A DNA stretch of 27,171 nt from a virus. Below are positions 8,699 to 15,067 of this stretch, one piece after another; position 1 is the first letter of the stretch; each line of letters starts with the position of its first letter. The stretch spans positions 1 through 27,171 of the IMG/VR virus record IMGVR_UViG_3300044633_000984; one strand, written 5' to 3'. A program made the translations under genes and the position numbers. The notes beneath the pieces were generated by a model, which saw nothing but the letters and a program-made list of their open reading frames with translations, ran no database searches and was not told the origin of the DNA.

Positions 8699-8887
8699 TG
8701 TTGTTAGACTCCTCGTCGATTTTTATTTGAACTTTACTAGACGATACATGAAAATACCGCATTCCAGACAGTTCTTTGACATTTATTCATTCGAATTCTA
8801 TGTTATTTATGTTTTTAATTTTTTAGTCTCTTTTGATTTGGCACGACCTTGAGAATTTTGGCTACCAATTTTGTCCTAACCAAAGCG
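8699..8887. other. AT-rich intergenic leader with a late promoter match
   Basis: 189 bases without a convincing gene; the longest minus-strand ATG frame is under 20 codons. A CATAAATA late box on the minus strand lies at 8804-8811, leaving an unusually long leader (about 100 bases) before the ATG at 8698. No clear terminator is visible after the nucleotidyltransferase gene. Confidence 0.6.
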
Positions 8888-9538
8888 TTATTTTTTGCTT
8901 TTTTTGACATTTTCTTTGGCCTTCATACTGTTACGGACATCATCGAACATCTCCCGGGCGTGGTCCGGATGGACGTGGTCGGGGATTCCCTTTTTAAACT
9001 CATCAAAAGAGTTAGAAGCTGCATGGGCTCTCATTTTGGAGGCTGACATACCTTCAGATCCTTCGGCATCCGGGTCTCTGGCACCGGCCGATACTACATG
9101 GATCTTCTTATAGCTGTACGGAATTTCGCCAGATTGGTTAGCCTTACCATTATACTTGTGGAGGAGGTCGTGGTATTCCTTAACCCGGTCCTGGCCAGCA
9201 ACCACGATCAGGTGGTCATGGCCTTCCTTGTTTAGCTTAGAAGCATGATGCAACAAGGTAGGATGATCTTTATCGGCAATAGAAATGTTAGAATGAGGGA
9301 AAAACCGCTTGGCGTGCTTGAGCTTCTGCTCATTATTCAGTGGGTTTTTCTTTGGATCTACGCTTCTGGATAGTACTACATGATGGGCAGCATTGTGCTT
9401 TTTAGCCAAATCGTGTACCTTATCAACCAACACCTTGTGGCCAGTAGTAGGTGGATTCATTCTGCCGAACGCAAAAACAACCGGTTTCTTAGGTCTATCT
9501 TCACCTTCTTCGGTGATAAAGCGACTATACTTTTTCAT
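8888..9538 (-). CDS. Cytidylyltransferase-like nucleotidyltransferase (NMNAT-like) with a capsid-targeting-like N-terminus
   Basis: 216 residues. A Rossmann-type nucleotidyltransferase: PVVFAFGRMNPPTTGH (residues 19-34) is the (H/T)xGH-type nucleotide-binding motif, and EGMSASKMR (162-170) corresponds to the ISSTxxR motif. NMN adenylyltransferases and related enzymes transfer a nucleotide and release pyrophosphate; the substrate here cannot be told from sequence. The N-terminus MKKYSRFITEEGE resembles T4 capsid-targeting sequences (T4 IPIII begins MKTYQEFIAEA) and contains I-T-E, an I/L-x-E cleavage site of the prohead protease. The C-terminus is Lys-rich. The gene overlaps the upstream ligase-like gene by 14 bases. 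Enzyme fold confident; packaging is inference. Confidence 0.85.
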   Translation of the reverse strand: MKKYSRFITEEGEDRPKKPVVFAFGRMNPPTTGHKVLVDKVHDLAKKHNAAHHVVLSRSVDPKKNPLNNEQKLKHAKRFFPHSNISIADKDHPTLLHHASKLNKEGHDHLIVVAGQDRVKEYHDLLHKYNGKANQSGEIPYSYKKIHVVSAGARDPDAEGSEGMSASKMRAHAASNSFDEFKKGIPDHVHPDHAREMFDDVRNSMKAKENVKKSKK

Positions 9539-10736
9539 TGTTCTCAGCCTTTGCCATTTTCATTTTTGATGCTAAGAAATTTTGTCTAGAGAACTCTGCT
9601 CTGTCGACAAACTTTGCCATATGACCACCACGAACAGCAACAGCGCCTTCAGGAGAACTTTTGGCACCACCGATATGATGATCGAACTCAGCATTTTTAG
9701 CCATGGCTCTGGTTAGAACGTCCTTGGCTCTCTGAAAATGATGGTGCAATTCTAGTGCATCATCAATATGCTTTTTGCTCTGGGTTACAGACTTGATCTT
9801 AGAAGAAAACGCTGCATGCTTACGATCCACAGCTGCTGCTGACTTAAGTTTTGATACTTCCTTAGAGTGCTTGTCAGTCAGATGCTTGATGAATCCATCA
9901 GCTGATGGCTTGCCGTTCTTTTTAACTTCGTCATTAATATGGGTTTCCAAGTGAACCGAATGCTCTTTAACTGCATCCAGTGCCTCTGGCTTCATAGACG
10001 AATACTTTTTACGAGCATTTTCAATATGCTCATGATACTTATTTTGATCAGCAGATGAATAATGTTGTGAATGAGTCTTTAATTCTGGATCGATATTGTG
10101 CACATCCGGATGATGCTTAAAATTATGCCTATCAACATTGGGTGTTGCACCCATGTTATCTAGGTCTTTTCCTTCATACTTGGTGTGTACAACCACACCC
10201 ATTTTAGCATGCTTGATAGCCGCACCGTGGTGCGAGTCTTCTGGGGTTGAATATGTAATGGTATTTGGTGTGAAATGGTACTTGCCGTTCTTGTGCTGAA
10301 TGTCATTTTTAGTGTACATCATATCGCCCTGATACACACCTTTATGCGGTGCAACCTTAGGAAGGTGCTTCAAGGCGTGCTTTAGTTTTTCGACAAGTCC
10401 AGGTGCATGGCCATGGTTGGCTTCTACGTCCTGATCTGTGTAATTCAGCTTAGGGGTTTTATTGAATGCAGATTTGGAGGCAACGAAAAAACGGCCATTG
10501 GAAGGATGATGGCCGAAGACGATTGAAGGGGCGCCGTCATATTTGACTGATACTTTAGTCTTATTGTCCTTACCAAGAAGCCTTTTATGCACATCATCCA
10601 TGATATTAGCAGCGTGTTTGACGCCATCGTTGCCATGGTGAATAACGAAATCCTCTAGGTGGGTCAGGTGCTTGAGCTTCTGACCTTCTGGTTCTGGATT
10701 AGCTTCTTCTAGGAGGAATCGAGTAAATGTTTTCAT
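9525..10736 (-). CDS. Ligase-like nucleotidyltransferase family protein (DUF6267-like), possibly packaged
   Basis: 403 residues. KVSVKYDGAPSIVFG (residues 61-75) has the K-x-D-G motif I of ATP-dependent DNA/RNA ligases and capping enzymes, with K65 as the likely AMP-accepting lysine. GVYQGDMMYT (133-142) sits where motif III (GE/GD) is expected and MGVVVHTKYEG (179-189) where motif IV is. EGAVAVRGGHMAKFVDRAEFSRQNF near the C-terminus may supply motif V. The overall pattern fits DUF6267 of T4-like phages, whose activity I do not know to have been shown. The N-terminus MKTFTRFLLEEA resembles T4 MKTYQEFIAEA and has L-L-E, a prohead-protease site. It is very His/Lys-rich. ATGA overlaps the stop of the HAD gene; a late box is at 10771-10778. 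Confidence 0.8.
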   Translation of the reverse strand: MKTFTRFLLEEANPEPEGQKLKHLTHLEDFVIHHGNDGVKHAANIMDDVHKRLLGKDNKTKVSVKYDGAPSIVFGHHPSNGRFFVASKSAFNKTPKLNYTDQDVEANHGHAPGLVEKLKHALKHLPKVAPHKGVYQGDMMYTKNDIQHKNGKYHFTPNTITYSTPEDSHHGAAIKHAKMGVVVHTKYEGKDLDNMGATPNVDRHNFKHHPDVHNIDPELKTHSQHYSSADQNKYHEHIENARKKYSSMKPEALDAVKEHSVHLETHINDEVKKNGKPSADGFIKHLTDKHSKEVSKLKSAAAVDRKHAAFSSKIKSVTQSKKHIDDALELHHHFQRAKDVLTRAMAKNAEFDHHIGGAKSSPEGAVAVRGGHMAKFVDRAEFSRQNFLASKMKMAKAENNEKV

Positions 10737-11311
10737 GTATCATCCGCGCCATCGTATTTGACTGATATCTTATTTATTACCATAGAATCTAGCTGATGAT
10801 GGATATGGCTAGCATTGAACTCTATATGAGGAAATACTTCTGATAATTCTAAGAAATCATCAATATTGTTTTCAGAATCATCGTACATATGGACTGATTT
10901 AAAGATGTTGTCAAGAATCATCTCTTTAATTAATTTTGCTTTCTTATAACCAGCGCCACGACCCATGGTGTGGCCGAGCATGTGCACCTTACAGGTTATG
11001 CCGAACACTCCCAAAAAAGCATGGAAAAGAGGCATGTTATTCATTTTAGCACGTGCAGTCAATATGATTGAGTTAGGTGATTCAACCAGAGCGTCAATCA
11101 TTTGCCATACTGGTCTAGCGTGTTTAATAAATGAATCTGTATCAGAAAACTCTGAGAAATCATATACGCAATCTGGATTCAGGTTATGGTGTTCGATATA
11201 TTCAAGGCCAGAAAGAGACAGCGGTGGATCTAAATTAGCATAGATTTTTGCCGGGGATGTAGGATATGTGAACAGAGTTTCATCCATATCGAAAATATGT
11301 AATTCATTCAT
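10733..11311 (-). CDS. HAD-superfamily phosphatase
   Basis: 192 residues. HAD motifs are complete: motif I IFDMDETLF (D8, D10), motif II SIILTAR, motif III lysine in GYKKAKLIKE, motif IV HMYDDSENN. Such enzymes remove phosphate groups; related domains (for example in polynucleotide kinase-phosphatases and the RNA-repair 'Swiss army knife' proteins) act on nucleic acid ends, but the substrate here is unknown. The last residues, KISVKYDGADDT, copy the motif I sequence of the next gene. The stop TGA overlaps the next start as ATGA, so the two proteins are translationally coupled. No clear Shine-Dalgarno sequence precedes ATG 11311. Confidence 0.85.
   Translation of the reverse strand: MNELHIFDMDETLFTYPTSPAKIYANLDPPLSLSGLEYIEHHNLNPDCVYDFSEFSDTDSFIKHARPVWQMIDALVESPNSIILTARAKMNNMPLFHAFLGVFGITCKVHMLGHTMGRGAGYKKAKLIKEMILDNIFKSVHMYDDSENNIDDFLELSEVFPHIEFNASHIHHQLDSMVINKISVKYDGADDT
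10771..10778 (-). promoter_or_regulatory. Late promoter match AATAAATA
   Basis: AATAAATA on the minus strand inside the end of the HAD gene, 34 bases before the ligase-like gene start at 10736. This would allow late transcription of the ligase-like and nucleotidyltransferase genes without the HAD gene. Confidence 0.5.
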
Positions 11312-11323
11312 GTTGTTATACCT

Positions 11324-12235
11324 TTACCAAGGATCGCCGGACAATTTAAGAGATGAAGCCATTTTTTCTGATTCAAACTTAAAACGTATTTTCATAATTC
11401 GTTTGTCGCCAGCTTTTACACCTATAGTTTCATTACCAATTTTTTCAAGTTTAATTTTTGATTTATTTAATGCATTTAATTTTTCATTATCAGTAGGATC
11501 CATTGCAACAGCTGTATATGGTTCTGAATTTCCTTGTCCAGTTACTTTAATATATGGAGGAAAAATTTGTTTAGCGTCCATCCAATCTTCAAGAAGATAG
11601 TTTACTAAATCAGAATTGTTAAAAGATGATAGTTTTTTTATAAGTTTATCTCGCATTGAACTCATCATTTTATTTGCGATATCTTCAGTTATCTTCTTTA
11701 TTCCTGAATTGTCTCTAATGTATTTTTTGCGCTGATCAGTGTTTTCTGGCAAATCAAGGGTTGAAATTGTTTTATTCAATATCGTTTTATATTCTGCAGC
11801 AAAATTAGTGTTTAAATTTTTATCTAAAGTTCCTACACCGGGATTTTTAAACCCAATATCGCCTTTAGTTTTTGTTGCCTTAGCCGATAATCCAAGAAAT
11901 CCATCATGCGGCCCTGATGAAAATTTAACTAAAATATCAGTGGGATTTTTTCTTTGATCAACATCTTTACCTACAGCAGCTGACATAGACCCTGGTCTTG
12001 CAGTCCACCATACTTTTTGTATTTGACCTGAATAACCGCTAGCTTTTGCCCATTTTAGAAATTCTGCGGCCATTACTTTAGCTTTTCCTATGGCTCCTTC
12101 AATTTCTTCTGGTTTTGCTTGTTTAACACGATCATCAAATTGCTTTTTAGCTTGAGCATCATACCAAACCTGGCCTGCTAAAAAGAAACCAGTTTGAATT
12201 TCATTAATATCTGATAAAATTGTATTTTGCGACAT
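11324..12235 (-). CDS. AT-rich phage protein with a PD-(D/E)xK-nuclease-like core (tentative)
   Basis: 303 residues. The stretch VWWTARPGSMSAAVGKDVDQRKNPTD-ILVKF-(about 10)-FLGLSAKA has the shape of a PD-(D/E)xK nuclease core: D100, then a strand ending S-x-K (K119), with E12 in a first helix (NEIQTG). The Glu of the usual ExK is replaced by Ser, so catalysis is uncertain. It begins as a predicted soluble protein and has no capsid-targeting-like start. The gene is clearly more AT-rich than its neighbours: two sampled 60-base rows (11401 and 11461) have 18 and 16 G/C. A perfect TATAAATA late box lies 18 bases before ATG 12235. Function unproven. Confidence 0.6.
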   Translation of the reverse strand: MSQNTILSDINEIQTGFFLAGQVWYDAQAKKQFDDRVKQAKPEEIEGAIGKAKVMAAEFLKWAKASGYSGQIQKVWWTARPGSMSAAVGKDVDQRKNPTDILVKFSSGPHDGFLGLSAKATKTKGDIGFKNPGVGTLDKNLNTNFAAEYKTILNKTISTLDLPENTDQRKKYIRDNSGIKKITEDIANKMMSSMRDKLIKKLSSFNNSDLVNYLLEDWMDAKQIFPPYIKVTGQGNSEPYTAVAMDPTDNEKLNALNKSKIKLEKIGNETIGVKAGDKRIMKIRFKFESEKMASSLKLSGDPW

Positions 12236-12253
12236 GTCTGGCCTATTTTTTAT

Positions 12254-12261
12254 TATTTATA
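12254..12261 (-). promoter_or_regulatory. Late promoter TATAAATA
   Basis: Perfect T4 late consensus on the minus strand, 18 bases before ATG 12235 and directly after the terminator at 12268-12293, so the gene at 11324-12235 forms its own late unit. Confidence 0.75.
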
Positions 12262-12267
12262 AAATAG

Positions 12268-12293
12268 AAAAAGGGCTCCGAAGAGCCCTTTTC
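12268..12293 (-). terminator. Rho-independent terminator, works on both strands
   Basis: On the minus strand AAGGGCTC-TTCG-GAGCCCTT followed by TTTC: an 8-bp GC-rich stem closed by a C(UUCG)G tetraloop with flanking A and U runs. It ends transcripts coming from the helicase side and the candidate RNA at 12304-12399. The plus strand also has a U run. Confidence 0.9.
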
Positions 12294-12399
12294 ATAAAAT
12301 ACTAGACTGGGTCGGGTGGAACCCCACCATGATTCCCGACTATTCCCGTGCTTGTTATAGCTCTGTGCCGCTGGAGATGCATCTCCAACCAGTCTTCAG
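12294..12399 (-). ncRNA. Candidate structured non-coding RNA with own late promoter
   Basis: Between the CATAAATA box (12406-12413) and the UUCG terminator lies a compact fold on the minus strand. AGACTGG (12395-12389) pairs perfectly with CCAGTCT (12310-12304), and ACT/AGT extends this stem past a small bulge. Inside are a hairpin TGGAGA-TGCA-TCTCCA (12387-12372) and a second domain, GTCGGG...CCCGAC (12340-12311), with the alternative GGTGG-GGTT-CCACC. No open frame of note is present. It has a 7-bp closing stem like a tRNA but no T-loop or anticodon arm, so it is not a tRNA. A discrete RNA of about 130 bases would result. Class unknown; it could instead be only a processed 3' end of the helicase message. 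Confidence 0.55.
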
Positions 12400-12404
12400 T
12401 GGAT

Positions 12405-12503
12405 CTATTTATGCTTAATGATAATTCTAGAAAGGAAAAAAGTAGGTACCCACGATCCAAAACCAGTACCCTTCTTAACTTTAGCTTGTTTAACCTTAGC
12501 CAT
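12405..12503 (-). CDS. Small basic peptide, 32 residues, function unknown
   Basis: Frame ATG 12503 to TAG 12405 gives a peptide starting MAKVKQAKVKKGTGFGSW and ending FFLSRIIIKHK: a Lys-rich N-terminus and a hydrophobic C-terminal half. A strong AAGGAG lies 7 bases before the ATG. That site overlaps the helicase stop (TAAGGAG), so translation is probably coupled to the helicase. Too short for family assignment; the strong ribosome binding site is the main support. Confidence 0.6.
   Translation of the reverse strand: MAKVKQAKVKKGTGFGSWVPTFFLSRIIIKHK
12406..12413 (-). promoter_or_regulatory. Late promoter match CATAAATA before the candidate RNA
   Basis: CATAAATA on the minus strand, overlapping the stop of the 32-residue gene. 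A T4-like start site some 5-8 bases downstream would fall at about 12398, just before the first stem of the RNA. Confidence 0.55.
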
Positions 12504-12513
12504 TTTGTACTCC

Positions 12514-13920
12514 TTATGCAAAACCGCGGAATTTTCCCTTATCAAACTTACCACTCTTCTTTCGTTCACGATCTTCTGTTCCGAATTGTGTATTCTCCAT
12601 TACAGGCGGTGAGTCATCCATAAGACCATCTTGAGCATTTTCCTCGCAATCGTACATCTTCATCCTCGAACGATCAATCCCAACAACAAACCTACGGTAA
12701 ACGTCAAGAGGGCCGTAGCGGTTTTTGAGTTGCTTAACCAGAATTTGATGTCGTGCTTCCAACTCTTCGGTCGAGATGAGTGCAAACATAAGATCAACTG
12801 TGGCTGGGAGTCCAAAGGATTCTGATGTATTTTCCATTCCAGGGTCGCTGCTCGTAAATCCTTCTCGATTTGTTTGAGTCGCAGAGACGATAGGTACATC
12901 GTACTCCACGGCAAGTCCTCGAATTTCTTCTGCAATGTTTTTGATATAGGTATAAGAATTGACGTTGGCTCCATACTTAACCCTCGAGGATGCACAGATA
13001 TTCAAGTAATCGATGTAGATGATATCAGGGACAAACTTCTTTTTAACCCTGAGTTCTTCAAGCAGATGTCTGAAGTTATTGACGTTAGCAGTTGATGTAG
13101 GATATTCCTTAATAATCAACTTGCCAGCGGTTTTGCCTTTGGCTCTTCCGATCTTGGTAGTAAAGGCATCCTTAGAAAGCTCATGCAGTTCGTCAATAGT
13201 AACATCTAGGATGTTAGCATCGATACGTTCTGCAATTCGCTCTTCGGCCATTTCGTTCGTGATGTACAGGACGTTCTTTCCTGTCATCAGGTTATGTGCC
13301 GCCATGTGACACATAACCATGGTTTTACCAACACCTGTACCGGCCAGGATTACCGTAAGCGTCTTTCTAGAAATACCACCTTTGGTAATCTTGTTAAAGA
13401 GGTCGATATCGAACTCTAACTTCGATTCCTTCATATGATAGTATTCATAGCGCTCGGCAAAGTTCTCCATGAAATCATGGCCAACCCGAGTATCGAATGT
13501 CACAGCCAACGCTTGTTGAAGCAGGGCTGGGATCATTCCCTTGCCTAGCTTGGTATCCTTGTCGTCTAGGATATCAACCGACTTTCTCAAAGCAATCTGA
13601 ATTGCACGCTCCTGACAGAACTTCTCAGAACTGTCAATCAGCCACTTTTCATCAGTGCTTGAGTCAACTTCGAACCCACCGACCGTAGCCATACATTCAT
13701 CGAATGTCTGCTGCGGCAGATTGTCCTTATTTGACAACTCAATAGCAATAGCCTCCTTAGAAGGAAAAGAGGTATACTTTTGAATGTAGTCGTATATGAC
13801 GTTGAAGATTGCCTTATCTGCTTGTTCTTTAAAGTATTCTTCTTTGAGAAACGGAATAACCTTCCTAGCGAATCCGTCATTAAGAGTCAGATTCGACAAC
13901 AAAAGCTTTTCAAATGACAT
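12514..13920 (-). CDS. Replicative DNA helicase, T4 gp41/DnaB-like
   Basis: 468 residues. An N-terminal DnaB-type helical domain is followed by a RecA-like ATPase: Walker A ILAGTGVGKTMVMCHMA (about 191-207), Walker B DIIYIDYLNICAS, and the H4-like segment PIVSATQTNREGF. QILVKQLKNRYGP matches the later DnaB motif. The C-terminus ends in a short basic tail (RERKKSGKFDKGKFRGFA), where gp41-type helicases contact partners. It unwinds the lagging strand template and works with the primase at 3847-4935. It follows uvsX after 38 bases, with only a weak ribosome site at ATG 13920. Confidence 0.95.
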   Translation of the reverse strand: MSFEKLLLSNLTLNDGFARKVIPFLKEEYFKEQADKAIFNVIYDYIQKYTSFPSKEAIAIELSNKDNLPQQTFDECMATVGGFEVDSSTDEKWLIDSSEKFCQERAIQIALRKSVDILDDKDTKLGKGMIPALLQQALAVTFDTRVGHDFMENFAERYEYYHMKESKLEFDIDLFNKITKGGISRKTLTVILAGTGVGKTMVMCHMAAHNLMTGKNVLYITNEMAEERIAERIDANILDVTIDELHELSKDAFTTKIGRAKGKTAGKLIIKEYPTSTANVNNFRHLLEELRVKKKFVPDIIYIDYLNICASSRVKYGANVNSYTYIKNIAEEIRGLAVEYDVPIVSATQTNREGFTSSDPGMENTSESFGLPATVDLMFALISTEELEARHQILVKQLKNRYGPLDVYRRFVVGIDRSRMKMYDCEENAQDGLMDDSPPVMENTQFGTEDRERKKSGKFDKGKFRGFA

Positions 13921-13958
13921 TAGGTACTTTCTATTTTAACGAAACACTTAGAACGATA

Positions 13959-15026
13959 TTAGTCGGCTTCCTTCATAATAGCGCCGTGTGCAAGGGTGTA
14001 CTTGTTCTTAACCCATGACTTAAAGTCTGTTTCTTCCATGATCGCATTCCAAAAATCAGAGTCAATTTCTAGCTCAGATTCCTTGCACTCCTTACCGACA
14101 ACTTCACCGTCAGAGTTGATACGAGCGTAATAACCCTTCTTAGTAGAACCGATAAATCCTCCTTCTACAGCCATATCAAAGAGACCTGACCATTTGTTGA
14201 TACCGTTCTCATACGTAACGTTGATCGGAATCTTACTCTTTTCCTTTACGTACCGTGACTTTTCGATATTGATTACGAAGTTGTAACCATTGATTTCCTT
14301 TGAACCGGAGTCCTTGTCCTGCTGACGACCGACGATCCAGATGTTATCTGCACCATAGTAAGCACCGGTACCACCCGATACGATATCACGTGGGAACAAA
14401 GACATTTCCTTGTATGTATGGTTAACCACGAACATAGGAATATTCTTCATTGTAAGCTTCGGCACAACAATTCTGAACAACGACTTCAGAGTCTTAGCGC
14501 GTGTGAAGTCAGCCTTAGACGATCCTTCAAGCGCATCATCGATTTCCTTACGTGAAGCCAGGTTACCAATAGAGTCAACGATGATCATGACTTGATCAGT
14601 ACGTTCGATGCCTTCTAGCTGAACTGACAAGTCATGGCGTAGTTCCTCAACATCAGTGATAGGAGTATGGACAACTGACTCGCCTGGAATTCCGAACGAG
14701 TTGAAGTACGACTCAGGTGTTCCGAACTCAGAGTCATAGAACAAAATGGTTCCGTTCGGATACTTCTTCAGGAATGCTGAACACGCAACCAGCGAAAATC
14801 CAGTCTTAAAATGCTTTGAAGGCCCTGCAACCATGGTTAGACCGGTAGAGATACCACCATCTACATCGCCTGAAAGTGCGATGTTAATACCAGGGATTGA
14901 GGTTGGGATAAATTCCTTGTCCTTAAAGAACATGGAATCTGAAAGTACTGACGTCTGTGCAATCGTGCTATTCTTAAGCAACTTGTCACGTAGACTCGAC
15001 TTAACTACTGTGGTCGACTTAGCCAT
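13959..15026 (-). CDS. uvsX: UvsX-type RecA-like recombinase
   Basis: 355 residues, against 391 for T4 UvsX. Walker A is AGPSKHFKTGFS (67-78), the UvsX form (T4: GPSKSFKS). Walker B is VMIIVDSIGNLASRKE. FVVNHTYKE and VSGGTGAYYGADNIWIVGRQQ match the strand-exchange core, and EKSRYVKEKSKIPINVTY is typical. It forms filaments on single-stranded DNA for recombination-dependent replication and repair. GGAGA lies before ATG 15026. It sits between the polymerase and the helicase as one replication operon. Confidence 0.95.
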   Translation of the reverse strand: MAKSTTVVKSSLRDKLLKNSTIAQTSVLSDSMFFKDKEFIPTSIPGINIALSGDVDGGISTGLTMVAGPSKHFKTGFSLVACSAFLKKYPNGTILFYDSEFGTPESYFNSFGIPGESVVHTPITDVEELRHDLSVQLEGIERTDQVMIIVDSIGNLASRKEIDDALEGSSKADFTRAKTLKSLFRIVVPKLTMKNIPMFVVNHTYKEMSLFPRDIVSGGTGAYYGADNIWIVGRQQDKDSGSKEINGYNFVINIEKSRYVKEKSKIPINVTYENGINKWSGLFDMAVEGGFIGSTKKGYYARINSDGEVVGKECKESELEIDSDFWNAIMEETDFKSWVKNKYTLAHGAIMKEAD

Positions 15027-15067
15027 TGTATTCTCCGTATATTATTGTATGATTTGTATAATCTGTA

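Noticed and set aside
8235-8852. Plus-strand 205-codon frame opposite the repeat-rich protein
   Set aside because: It is the mirror of the charged repeats in the real minus-strand gene, gives low-complexity Ser/Pro/Phe sequence and lacks a credible start signal.
12294-12399. tRNA in the gap after the 32-residue gene
   Set aside because: There is a 7-bp closing stem, but no T-arm with TTCRA, no anticodon loop and no CCA on either strand.
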